Source: Dysidea avara (taxonomy: Eukaryota > Porifera > Demospongiae > Dictyoceratida > Dysideidae). From it: DNA of 64,000 bases. Shown here in pieces: positions 1-10,954 of this stretch (the first letter of the stretch is position 1; each line of letters starts with the position of its first letter). Below the pieces are notes generated by a model. It saw nothing but the letters and a program-made list of their open reading frames with translations, did not search any database and was not told where the DNA came from. The translations under genes were made by a program, and so were the position numbers. Location of the stretch: positions 25,556,672-25,620,671 of the forward strand of contig NC_089277.1 in assembly GCF_963678975.1 (NCBI RefSeq), in the 5' to 3' direction.

Positions 1-621
1 ATTTGAGTTAGATGGTGTTGTCTGCCTTCCAAAGATGCTTTTTACAGTAGGCAGCAGTAGACAATCTTGCTCACAATCGTACTGCTACAACAGCAAAAGA
101 TTCATTTCATGGCACTGGCATTTCACTCATGCAGCATCCTTCCCACACATTTGGAGGCCTTGCATTGATAGAGGTGTGCTGATTATTGACCAAAAACCAT
201 GGCTCATGGTGTCCCACTTCCTCAGAAATATACCAATGTGATTCCAGCTGCTTTTAAGAAAAAAAGAATTTAAAGTGCCCTCTGTCAGTAATCCTTTGCT
301 GCCTACTGATTTCCAATGTGCTGATGAAGGAACAAAAGCAGAATGGAAATGGCTTGAAACAGTAAAAATGCAGCTCAAAAGAAGCCTTCTGCAGAAAGGT
401 TACTGGATAACTTGGTCTGCTTACCATTCCAATATGCACACAGCAGTGATTCCACCACCTGCTATCAATGCATTGTTAGCTTATTCCCGGACAGTGCTCA
501 TTCAATAGCAATGATTAAACATTTGATGGAAGTTGTCAGAGCTGCTGTTCAGCATCTCAACCCTGGTCAAGTTCCTGTTCTGTCAGCTGACCAGCCATTG
601 TTACTGTCTGGTGCAGCATGA
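1..621 (+). pseudogene. Degenerate relic of a multi-copy coding repeat
   Basis: Open stretches in different frames line up as one broken protein running rightwards. The piece at about 275-400 reads FKVPSVSNPLLPTDFQCADE and the piece at about 500-600 reads VQHLNPGQVPVLSADQP. Stops and frame changes separate them, and there is no complete start-to-stop frame. The phrase LNPGQVPVLSADQP is one I associate with a recurrent uncharacterised protein found in many copies in invertebrate genomes, but I cannot name the family. The left side runs off the window. It may be a mobile-element passenger or a dead host gene. Confidence 0.4.
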
Positions 622-984
622 TCCGGACTGAAACTACCAAGGTGTCTCATCTATGCACTGGAGAGTTGATGAGGGAATGGGTGGACTGTATGCACTAATG
701 ACAACTAACAGTGAATGGACAACTAGCTAGTGTTTACAAGTTGATTATGGCCTCAGTACATGTACATGTGTGAAGTGTGAATGTACGTAAAAAGTGTGCA
801 TATCTCTTGAACAGAATATCCAATTTGATTCATTTTTAAGGTGTAGACCCTTTGTCATGTTAGTGGTTAAATTGTTAGCATAATTGTATTTCTTGTGCAA
901 ATTCATAGCAAGTTATGCTCCACAGTTTCGGTCGATAATTGGTAACTAATTGAAATTCGTATCGAATAGTATATTGACACTTTG
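622..984. other. Spacer upstream of the F-box gene
   Basis: AT-rich sequence between the relic and the F-box gene. No coding frame or repeat was recognised. It should hold the F-box promoter, but no convincing TATA box or initiator could be assigned. Confidence 0.5.
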
Positions 985-2925
985 ATGCTTAATATGGATA
1001 AGTGCAGAGGGGATAGGACGCCACTGATTACTTTGTTGACTCTTCCAACTGAATTGTTGGTGTATATAATGTCATTTCTGACAGCAGTTCGTGACAAGGC
1101 AAGGCTACGATATGTTTCACAGAAATTACGAGATGTTAGCGAAACACCGTCACTGTGGAGAGAGTTTGCGTGGCCTTATTATCACAATGGCGATGAAGGT
1201 TGTGTGAATAACGTGTTGAAGGTGTGTGGACAACATGTGAAGCGACTATTCTTCCCCCATCACGTGATACCATCAAAACTAATAAAGATGTTAGAACATT
1301 GCAGCAATGTGATAGAACTTCGTCTGCCAAAAACCGACTTGAGCCATAAGCAACTAGGAAACATTTTATTGAACATGGCACGTCTTCAGAAGCTAGATGT
1401 ACACTGGGATGGCACCATTATAGAAATTCTGCTACTAGTGAGAACGGGTCTAACAGAATTGACAGTCAGAACCACTTTAAGTCAACCCTATTTCTTTTAT
1501 AATATGCTACACTATTGGATGTCAAGCTATATGGTTCCAAAGACGTTAAATATCTTTCATGCAACCCGGTATCTCCCTTATCCTTTAATGCATGAATTGT
1601 GGGATTGTTGGGTTAACTATAACTCAATATCACCAGTTGGTCACACTGGTTATATTAAACTTTATTGTGCGGTTTTAGGAAATCCACTGAATTTGTATCC
1701 TATTAGGCCAGATTTTCAGTTAACCTTTTGTCAACCAGCTGTTTCACCATTTATCACAGTCAGCGACATGTTCAGTCATGAACTGTTTGGATTAAGTGAC
1801 TTGTTATTGACTGATTGTACTCATGGGGATGATATAGCGTACAAGGCAAGATTCAGACAGGAAACCAATTGTAGACGTATTGTAGATAAGGGTCGACTAA
1901 ATTGTGACAGTACCTGTCTTAAGTATGTGACTGAGTTTATTGTAAGCTTTGCTGGATTTTATTCTGAACACCTAGAACAACTTGCTATTGCGTGCCCTAA
2001 TCTACAGCGACTTAACTTACGGTTTACCAGAAAATGTTTGAATAGCTTACAAGGTTTACGTGCCATTGCCAGTTCCTGTAGAAACCTACAAGGACTAGAC
2101 CTGTTTAACTTACACATCGAGGAGTTAGAGAATCAAACACAATTTTGGAAAATATTAAGTGATATGAAGTTGACCCACCTAGCAATATGTCTGTGCATAG
2201 TACAGCCATCTGTAAGAAACATACGGGAACTGATTGCATTGTTTAAGAAATGTACAAGTCTCCAAGCACTGGAGTGTAATTGTGAGTGCAGTGCGAGGTA
2301 TAAACGCATGTCTGTGTTATCTTATTTCTCATCACTTGTACACTGCATTATTACTGCTACGATTGTTAAAAAGAACATTAATATAGAGGACATACTGACC
2401 AGCTGTAAGAAAATAAAATGTTTGGTATATCGTCATGATCAAAAAACATGGAAACCACTGTCATCAATGACCTGTACTAACTTGCAACAATTGTTTATCA
2501 TGTCAACCCATTGTAGCATCCCTGATAATTTTATGAGTACAATATCAGCTCATGGTGGACTGGTACATGTAGTATTGTGTGTGAGATCTGTGACCAGAGA
2601 AGGTATTGCTGTACTTGTAAGGAACTCTCCTAATCTACTGATACTTCATGCTGTGATTGATGATGACAAGATCTATGATTGCAATAATCATATTGTTAAA
2701 CCAGAAGTGTTGACAACCTATCTGAAACAAGAATTCTCACATAGGCACCTATTTTCGGCAGGTAGTTACATAGTGACAAATGTAAGGCATCTACATGCCT
2801 TGGAAAGGGAACGATTAGATAGTACTGACTTTCTAGATTTATTTGATTTATTGGGCTTGGAAAGGGAGCAATTAGATAGTACTGACTTGTTTTCATTGTG
2901 GTACCCTGATCCTCTAGCCAGGTAG
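985..2925 (+). CDS. F-box / leucine-rich repeat protein, single exon
   Basis: Intact 646-residue frame. The first ATG is at 985, with another in-frame ATG at 994; the codon at 982 is TTG and is not needed. Residues ~17-62 form an F-box: LPTELLVYIMSFL, then VSQKLRDVSETPSLWREFAW. From ~100 to ~580 there are irregular LRRs with repeated L..L.L..T and C.NLQ.L.L patterns, for example CPNLQRLNLRF and CRNLQGLDLFNLHIEEL. F-box proteins recruit substrates to the SCF (SKP1-cullin-F-box) ubiquitin ligase and the LRRs usually bind the substrate; that role is inferred from the family. The C terminus has a short internal duplication, LERERLDSTD then LEREQLDSTD, visible in the DNA at about 2800-2890. No introns and no lesions. 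Being single-exon, it may be a retrogene-like family member. The substrate is unknown. Confidence 0.85.
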   Translation: MLNMDKCRGDRTPLITLLTLPTELLVYIMSFLTAVRDKARLRYVSQKLRDVSETPSLWREFAWPYYHNGDEGCVNNVLKVCGQHVKRLFFPHHVIPSKLIKMLEHCSNVIELRLPKTDLSHKQLGNILLNMARLQKLDVHWDGTIIEILLLVRTGLTELTVRTTLSQPYFFYNMLHYWMSSYMVPKTLNIFHATRYLPYPLMHELWDCWVNYNSISPVGHTGYIKLYCAVLGNPLNLYPIRPDFQLTFCQPAVSPFITVSDMFSHELFGLSDLLLTDCTHGDDIAYKARFRQETNCRRIVDKGRLNCDSTCLKYVTEFIVSFAGFYSEHLEQLAIACPNLQRLNLRFTRKCLNSLQGLRAIASSCRNLQGLDLFNLHIEELENQTQFWKILSDMKLTHLAICLCIVQPSVRNIRELIALFKKCTSLQALECNCECSARYKRMSVLSYFSSLVHCIITATIVKKNINIEDILTSCKKIKCLVYRHDQKTWKPLSSMTCTNLQQLFIMSTHCSIPDNFMSTISAHGGLVHVVLCVRSVTREGIAVLVRNSPNLLILHAVIDDDKIYDCNNHIVKPEVLTTYLKQEFSHRHLFSAGSYIVTNVRHLHALERERLDSTDFLDLFDLLGLEREQLDSTDLFSLWYPDPLAR

Positions 2926-3127
2926 GACCACTATAATTTTTTGAACTTCTAAGTAAACGTTGTTTTTGTACACTGTGTGACACACTAAAATATCATATTG
3001 TATTTTTGGAACATCTTTAGTAGCTGTACAGTTTGTTTTTTTGGTTAGCACACCTAGTCTTGTAAGTTTCTTCAATTCTTTTCTTTGTACAGCTTCAGGT
3101 GTGAAATGTGTAACCACAAACAGGTTA
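2926..3127. other. 3' flank of the F-box gene
   Basis: AT-rich sequence between the F-box stop and the next MITE. It probably holds the 3' UTR. The only clear AATAAA nearby lies at about 3137, inside the MITE. Confidence 0.35.
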
Positions 3128-3492
3128 GGCCACTCCAAATAAATTCTCTGTTTCCCGTCCGCCGCCCGCATCTGGTTACTGCCAGCTCTAAATATTCCGT
3201 ATTCATCCATTATTTTCCGGTTATTCTTGCATACTGATAGGCTCTTAAAACAGTGTCAGCAGTGCTATCAAGTCAGCACAAACTTCACGTTTGTGTTATT
3301 TTTGCAACTTACAAAGGAAGGAACAAGCTTAAGCATGCTTTTATGCAGCCTTTTTGGCTGTGCCAGGCAAATAATGGCTTGAAAAGCTAGCCAATCTTAT
3401 AATGAAATGATAGAAATGGATCGCCCGCCCGCATGCAAATATGCCTGAGTCCAGGACGGGAAACAGAGAATTTGTTTGGAGTGCACGTGGCC
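3128..3492. mobile_element. Harbinger/PIF-like MITE, TTA duplication
   Basis: The ends form an imperfect ~38 bp inverted repeat. The left begins GGCCACTCCAAATAAATTCT and the right ends with the reverse complement of GGCCACGTGCACTCCAAACA; both continue into CTCTGTTTCCCGTCC. Each side is flanked by TTA (3125-3127 and 3493-3495). A TTA duplication with GGCC-starting ends is typical of PIF/Harbinger DNA transposons. No transposase is present, so the element is non-autonomous. Confidence 0.7.
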
Positions 3493-6024
3493 TTAGCTAG
3501 TGGCTTCCTATGAATACATTAGTGGCAAAAGAAAGATACCATAACTAGCCTTCTGAAAGGATTGCTGCAGCGATTTTGTGATATGAAGTACCTGTGGTAT
3601 ATGGAACGCCAAATGCGACAAAAAATTAGGTAAAATTTTATTTAGCTATAACATTGATATTTTGAATTCGATAAAAACCATCACATCGATGTTTTGTAAT
3701 CCAAGTTACAGCATCGATGTTTTTATATCGATCTGATCGATGTTTTATAGTCGATGTTACAACATCGATAAAAATATCGATGCAGAATCGAGGTGTAAAT
3801 TCTTGCAAATATTTAATCGCGAATTTTAAAGTATCACTTTAAGCGCCCTTAAAAATAATCCAGGAATACAAACATGTGTGAGGTGCACGTGTAGGCATGC
3901 AACCATAAACTCAGCCAGAGTGTGCGAAGATTGCACAAACGGGTACGAGAGTTTAATGTCGTTATCAGGGTTGTTATGTATTGGGTGGTAATATTTCTAA
4001 ATAAAGAGTGCCAAGTCATCACCATGCTAGTTGGTCCAGGTAAGCCGGGGTAGTCCTGATATAATTGCTGCTCATTAAGTGAGGTGAAGAAGCTGAAAGC
4101 TGTGGTGTGCACTTGGTAGTGAGTCTCATGTGACCAGACATTGGGCAGGAGAAGAAAAAGGACAATCATATTAATTTTAGTGGTTACATTACAAGTATGC
4201 AATAATACAGGACTCCTTCAGTTTTGATAAGACTAATGACCAAATACTCCACTTACCTGTGAATCATAACTGATTTAATCATTAGTAGACTTCAAAGCAG
4301 CTTAGATTAGTTTGTTTGTGATTCATAAATACAAATGACAACTGTAAATGCATCATGTTTCTTTGGTTAATGCACCTATCAGTCTCAAACCCATCTCCAG
4401 CATCTCCCATACACCAATTGAAGATTTAACATCCATGCTTTGCCCTATTCGTATGGCTTTTGACGGCTGTAGTTCGTTAAATTGATTGTTTCTGTGTTAT
4501 GGTCATTGGTTTTGATACTGTATAATATTTTAACTTATTGCACTAGTTTGTTAACTTCTTTTGTTAGAGGATAGCAATGACACATGTGGCTGTGACTACG
4601 TTTATTAGATAGAGTCTCTCAATCTTCCCTTTCAGCTATACAGAAGATCAATCCAGTGGATATGGCACAACACTTTGTTTTTCTACTGATCTAGGTTCTG
4701 TGGCATGTTCTAATCATTTAAAGTAGCATGACAATTTTTAAAAGTGCAACTATGCTGCTACTCAATACTACAGTCTGTTAAGTACCTCAAATACTTTTGT
4801 GGCATCTAAATACAGGAAAGTGTCAATACAGAAATGCCTTGGTATGGTTTTCTTGAATAAAGATGGCCATTTAATTGAAGATAAAAGGAGTGGCAAAACA
4901 CAGAAGGAAGACATACATCAGAACTACAAAAGGCACATCCACCAGTGACTTTGTTGCTGTGGTGTAAAATGGTGGTCATGCGCTGCTTCAGCTGACCTCT
5001 AATCTTGTTACAAAACCTCTGAAGGTTTCAAAGCTTCTGAACTTTCGCTCCAGCCCTATTTAGTACAGTAGCAAGTCCATTTTCCAGTCTATTTCATGTT
5101 TCTGTCCTGCTCACTTGCATGGATGAGATATTCAGTAAGAAACAAACAAAAACTGAAAACCTTAAAAAACGTTGATATGTGACTCAATCATATGCTATCA
5201 CAATGATTAAAGCATACGTACCTGACATCAGTTCTTCACTCAGCGTTCATGATGGGTGAAGAATTCCAATAAGCCATGGCAAAATCACCTTTATGGAATA
5301 GTCTTACTCTGTAATTACAGCAATAAATTTTTTAAAACAATAAAATATTTACAGGCACTTGGATATTGAATTTTAAAAGAAAATCACCATAGCTAACTCA
5401 AAATTATGTCTGCCAGTCAGCCAGCCTTACAGCAGTCACATTTGAAGTGGTTTTATTCCTCCAAAGCTTTGTAACTATGGATACTGCCACGTCTAATCCG
5501 TCAAAAGTCATGTGCTTCTTTTAAGCATTCAAATATCATTGAAAAGATCAGTTGCAACAAAGTGTGAGACCATATGGGTGTACCCATCAGTTACGATCAA
5601 CTAACGTGACATAATCAACTACCTAGCTTCAAAACTTCGGTCTTGCAAGAAGCTTCGAAGTTTGAAATTTGACCTAAATAAAGTTTACAAACAATACTAC
5701 AGCTTAAAAACATGCAGTATTAGACACATCTTACACAAACCTATGAATCTCACTCTAAGTGCAGTATGTGCTCAGTAAGCTTTGTACTTTACCAAACCTT
5801 GAGTTAGCTACATACAGCAGTAACCTTTTGAAATTATAAAAGTTTCCCTATTGACAAGTCTCTTCCAAGTCCAACAAACAGCATAATATTTACATGAAGA
5901 TGTGATTTCTGAATATGCATGTCATTAAATTGATTGCCTGTTCTGAATAATATGGATATGATATACATGATGTATGTGCATTTCTTCATACAGATTTACA
6001 TATTTTGCTCATTAAATTTATCAG
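3493..6024. other. Gene-free spacer with an ATCGAT-rich patch
   Basis: No credible exon seen on either strand. At 3656-3800 the hexamer ATCGAT recurs many times within TCGATGTTTT-like units of alternating orientation, suggesting a decayed short tandem or inverted repeat. The stretch could include lost upstream exons of the USP pseudogene, but none of the sequence corresponding to the intact paralogue's exons was found. Confidence 0.45.
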
Positions 6025-6139
6025 AATGCCTTCAGGCAGCAAACAGAGGTGTAACTTTAATAGATCAAAATATTGGTGGAAAATGTGTTAATACTATCAT
6101 CTGCCGAGAATGTTTAAAAGTACGTGTATAAAATATTGA

Positions 6140-6360
6140 GTGAAGTGTGTGTGTGGGTGTGTGTGTGCATTGGGGGTGTGTGTGCATGGGGGGTGTGTGT
6201 GCATGGGGGGTGTGTGTGCATGGGGGGTGTGTGTGCATGGGGGTGTGTGTGCATGTATGGGGGTGTGTGTGTGCGTGTATGGGGGTGTGTGTGCATGTAT
6301 GGGGGTGTGTGTGCGTGTATGGGGGTGTGTGTGCATGGGTGTGGGTGTGTGTCCGTGAAA
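6140..6360. repeat. GTGTGTGTGCATGGGGG minisatellite
   Basis: About a dozen units of ~17-20 bp alternating a GT run with CATGGGGG or GTATGGGGG. It starts 20 bp after the pseudogene exon donor. All frames stay open through it, which gives spurious Cys/Val/Gly-rich or His/Thr/Pro-rich frames on the two strands. Confidence 0.9.
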
Positions 6361-6720
6361 GGCAGCATATAGCAAGTGGCTAGAGCATCATTCTGGTAAT
6401 GATTACCAGGTATGATGCCTAGCTATGCTAATTTGGTGTTGTTGTTGCAAGAAATTTTGCTCACATTGCTTTAGAATACCCAAATATATTGGGTAACTAG
6501 TGGCCTGGTGTCAACTGGGGTAGCAGCCCACCCAGCTGTAACATCAATGGATCCCTATTGTTTACCGGTGAAGCAAATACCCAACTGTCCTTGTCTCGCT
6601 TAGCAGTGTTGGGGTTGTTGTGTAACTTCAGGAGGATTTGCCTGCACAAGGCTCAAGTGCCTGAGTGGTGCACCAGTGCTGGTTCACTGGGTGGCGATAG
6701 CTAAAGGCTTGTGTCAGGGT
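6361..6720 (+). repeat. Possible tRNA-derived SINE
   Basis: The start carries GTGGCTAGAGCATC and then GGTATGATGCC about 40 bp later, loosely like RNA polymerase III A and B boxes. A GTTGTTGTTG stretch and a non-coding body follow. The B box departs from the GGTTCRAANNC consensus, so this is a weak call. Confidence 0.3.
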
Positions 6721-6796
6721 TTCTGATAAATATTTTGACTCTGAGCCAAACTGGCCCAACCCAGACATCTACTGTTCCACCAGTAATATACCACTG

Positions 6797-9700
6797 GGCC
6801 TGTAACGAAAATTTTGGTCCGGGGCAAAAATCGGTCCGGCCGGACCATTTTCAGTCGACCAAATTTAGTCCGCCCGGACCATCTTTAGCATCCGAAATTG
6901 GTCCGACCTGACCAAAATTGGTCCGGCCCAAACCTAGTTGGCCACATGCACTCCTGACCACTCGGACCAATATTGGTCGACCAAAATGGGTCCGGGTGGA
7001 CCACTAACGCATGCAGCCAATGATGCATGCATAGCTATAAGTTGTTTGTGACGGAACACTGTAGCCGACTTAGCTATAGCTATATTCTCATTTATCAATC
7101 TCGAATAATGAGCATTGCAGGCATTATCACTGCATGGATTTGTGCTTAAAAGGTTATCCAACAAGGGCACGAATCATTACATGCACGGGATCAGCTAGCC
7201 GCATTGGAGGTGCTTAAGATCGAGATACTCTAATAGAGCAGTCACCTATAACATTCATCACCGGGCACTGATCCAGAAATAAATGAAGGTAGGTGGCTAC
7301 CCAGCCTAGCCCATGCAGATTTTAAGTTGAGAGTCCTAAATGTCTTAATATTTATATATACATCAGGAAAAGCTGACGCTGTTATTGTTTGGCTTGTACA
7401 GTGAAGTGCATGCACAGTAGCATGTGTACTGTGCTCTTATGCACATATAATGTCTGATCATGAGTTAACACTAATGGTTAGAACAATACATCTGTAACAC
7501 CTAGCTACATGTGTACATACTGCACATTCCTCTCTTGTATGTGATATGTAGGAGATGATAGCTTAGGTTTGCTCCATTAAATAACTAAATGTGAACTATC
7601 ATCTCCTACTGATCACATGTTCCTATATACTGGTATAAACATTTCCTTAAAAGTTATAGCTATATAATATTCCCTGTATGCTTTTCACTACTTAACCAAC
7701 TTTTAAAATTTTACTAATTTTCACCTGTGCACATATACCAGTAGGAGCTAGATGCAAGCACTGATCCAGAAATAAACCAAAGTGGGTGGTTGGCCCAGAT
7801 TTTAAGATGAGAGTCTTGAATGTCTTGGTAGTTACATCAGGGAAGAAGGACTGAAATATTATCATCTAGCTTGTAGCACATAGATATAGTAGCATGCCCT
7901 TGTGAACATAATAAGGCCGGACAAAGTTTATTAATTGATTCGCATCCCTGCCCACATCCCTTTTTACCCCACCGCCTCTAATTTCATTATTGCTGTTATC
8001 AATCACGTGCACACGTATTTTGATGTTAGGAAGGCTGGTTATCATTTTACAGCACAGCAAATGTTACTTGCACCTCAGAAACGGTGGTAGCTAATAAGTA
8101 AGTAATAGTTCTTAAAAGGTTTTATAGTTAACCTTTATAACAGACTTGCCTGATTTGGAGTATTTTCTTTACTAATGAATAATGAAAAATGACCTCCCGC
8201 CTGCATGGAAATCTGAATTTTTGTGGATGAGAAACTAGTAATCAAGTTTTCTGGCTAATGTATTTTGTAATCCCAGTATACAGGCTGCATCATGAGTTAA
8301 CACCAGTGGTTAAAACAAACTGTAATACACCTGCTATGTAACACCTGTGCACATACTGCACATTCCTCTCTGTCATATGTGATATGTAGGAGATGATAGT
8401 TTAGGTTTACTCCATTGAATAACTAAATGTGAACTATCATCTCCTACTAATGACATGCCCCACAGGAAGAAACATCACCTTATAAAGGTTATAGCTATAA
8501 TATTCTCAGTATGTTTTTTACTACTTAACCAACTTAAAATTTTGAAGCATGCAGTCGCATTATTCCACAGCCTTAGGGTGAGTTGTTGCAGACATAAAAG
8601 TAAAATTGACTCAATCCTAAAGCAGACCCCATATCTTCCTTCAAGAAGTTCTCTGCCTGGTAATAGTTAATATACTACCCATGATCATAGATAAATTCAT
8701 GTATACTGCTACCATCTACTGTAAGGTTATAGCCAGCTAGCATTGGAATCTGATGCAATGTATAGGGATTTAGTTCATATTGATATAACAAAAGAGTGTT
8801 CATGATCAGTAATATTCATTATTAAATAATGCATGTCTGAGTGGCTACAAGGCCATGCATGGTGGGTGGCTAGCCACCTCATCCACCCCTCTGGATCAGT
8901 CCCTGAAATAATATGTGTATCTGTTTATGACAATGCGTGCATGCATGCATGGGTATTCCCAGATTAATAAAAAACTGACCATGCAAGGGTCAGAATTAAC
9001 AAATTAAATTCTGAGCTATATAATTATGCAGAAGTTGAAGATAAGACATGTTTTAATGGTATATTTTATATATTGTCTACCATCCTCAAGTATAAGTGAT
9101 CCAGCATAGGCTGGTGATTTCCATCATGTTGCTATAGTTGTTTGTCATAATCAACACAAACAGGCTGGATGAAAGATTCAACCAAACACTGCAGAGCTGA
9201 TGATGCTTGTGAAGTTTACTGAACATTTAAAAAAAAATTTAATTGGTAATTTATATCAATAATACAAGAAAAGGTTTTCACATTCAAACATGGTTGAACA
9301 TATAAAAACGTACTTGGGAAGAATATTTTGTTACTTGTGTTTTTGTATGCAACATTGACCACCATGCATGAATCCAGCATTGGCCATGCATTTGAGTTGA
9401 TGTAGCTATGCCGGAAGAAAACCTCTACTTCCCAGCTAGCTATTGACATGGAGAAGAAGAATACAGGACTTTTATCATACCACACTGCTTTAAATCAAAA
9501 CAGCATTAATTTTGCGACTGTGTTCATCGGCTGCATATATATAGATCGTGGAATTTAGTTTCTAGCTACTACATGCATTTTCCGTAAATCACAGAACTCG
9601 GGAAATTAAACTACGCTACTCATTTATATAGTTTCCAGGCTAAGTCGGCTGCAGTGATCCATCACAATATACTTTACCTGCCACACAATGCCGGGTACAC

Positions 9701-9939
9701 CCGCGGACCAACCCGAGCCCGGACCAACCAAAATTGGTCCAAGTGGTCAGGGGGTGCATGTGGCCAACAAAGTTTGGGCCGGACCAATTTTAGTCAGGCC
9801 GGACCAATTTTGGATGCCAAAAATGGTCCGGCCGGACTAAACTTGGTCAACCAAATTTGGTCCGGCTGGACCAGTTTTGGTATCCAAAATCGGTCCAGCC
9901 GGACCGATTTTACCCGGACCGATATTTCCGTGACAGGCC
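6797..9939. mobile_element. 3.1 kb element with long GGTCC-repeat inverted ends
   Basis: The left end (6797 to ~7005) and right end (~9695-9939) are inverted copies of each other over about 210-250 bp. The left starts GGCCTGTAACGAAAATTTTG and the right ends in the complement of GGCCTGTCACGGAAATAT. Both are packed with TTGGTCC and GGTCCGGCCGGACC blocks, the latter a perfect palindrome. The interior has no long coding frame, so the element is non-autonomous or dead. I found no clear target duplication. Foldback-type or other long-TIR DNA transposons look like this; the superfamily is not assigned. Confidence 0.65.
7259..8545 (+). repeat. Two tandem copies of a ~0.5-0.8 kb segment with an inner hairpin
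   Basis: Copy 1 starts at about 7263 and copy 2 at about 7758, both with CACTGATCCAGAAATAAA, and both continue through GATTTTAAG.TGAGAGTC. Each later contains the inverted repeat GTAGGAGATGATAG / CTATCATCTCCTAC (7549 to 7608, and 8386 to 8448), then TATAGCTATA and ACTACTTAACCAACTT. Copy 2 carries extra sequence. The duplication lies inside the long-TIR element. Confidence 0.7.
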
Positions 9940-10109
9940 AATCAACTTATATTTGATGTGTATTAGTCAGTGTCACAAAGCTGAATAAGTGCTGAGAAAA
10001 TTGGAGCCAAAGCCTGTGCGTCATTTTGTGCTCACGCTGGGCCAACTGAGTGCCATATTGCCTTAACAAATGTGTGTGTGTGTGCAATTACATATAGTTT
10101 GTTCTTCAA

Positions 10110-10950
10110 TCTTCATAAATAGCCTGCACAATTAACACAACCATTTTTTGATATATCATCAAGACACACGGTAGTGTGTCGTGCGGCCCAAGAAGCCGGC
10201 GCGTAACACCCGTGAGTATATTGACAGGAAGAAAGAAAACGCAATTTTCGCACCTCCGTAGCTCTGTGCTTCCTTGATGAAACAAGATGATTTTTGCTGT
10301 GAACATGCCCTCCAACTGCAGCACTCCACATTCCAAATTTGAGCGAAATCGCTTCGCGCGTTCCCGAGATATGCGACTTCAAAAATTGGCTCAGTTTCTT
10401 CGTTTTTCTTCTTATTTTTCTTTTTCTTGTCGCACACTTACAAAAAGTGCTATAAAACTCGAACGCCATATCCGATTGCCTTGAAATTTGGCACACAGAA
10501 GGGGGATATAAAGGCGCATCTCGGTACCAACGTTGGCTGGAATACGATAAACAGGCAAAGAGTTATGAGCGATTATTCACGAAAAATAACACCAATATGT
10601 TGTTACGCCTACAGGGTAAACCGCGTATGGGAAGAAGATGAAAATCGGTGGGTGAATAGGTTAACTATTGAACCTCAAACCTTTTGTGGTTTGAAAGAAA
10701 TCGAGCTAAAAAACAGGAAGATACAACGAAAAAACCAACAATGTGTAACAATTACGCAATCGAGATTAGCTAATAAAAAAAACGACTGCTTGCCACGCCT
10801 ACCAGATAAAGCGCTTGGGGTAATGCTTTGAAAATCGTTGTACAGATGGAGTAATCATCTTAGAAAGGCTCATCAATGGTGTAGAAGAATCAGACTTAAA
10901 GCCACGGAGTTATAACACGAAATCCAACTTGGTGCAGCAAGTGCGAGATC
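10110..10950 (+). repeat. Leader of a composite satellite-bearing repeat
   Basis: A ~0.8 kb block precedes the satellite. A diverged relative lies at 56160-56790; both share TATTGACAGGAAGAAA, CCAAATTTGA, and CAAACCTTTTGTGGTTT. The block here is less decayed and richer in CpG. Several short frames open on both strands, but none resembles a known protein. It is probably the unique part of a non-autonomous element whose other part is the adjoining satellite. Confidence 0.5.
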
Positions 10951-10954
10951 GAGA

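Noticed and set aside
3849-4202. Minus-strand frame of 117 codons starting with a hydrophobic, signal-like stretch
   Set aside because: Composition is that of random AT-rich sequence after the first 30 residues; no domain, no supporting splice or neighbour context.
6097-6383. Several overlapping His/Thr/Pro- or Cys/Val/Gly-rich frames
   Set aside because: They are translations of the GTGTGTG minisatellite in all frames.
10106-10831. Overlapping frames up to 134 codons on both strands
   Set aside because: They lie in a repeat block whose relative at 56160 does not preserve any of the frames.
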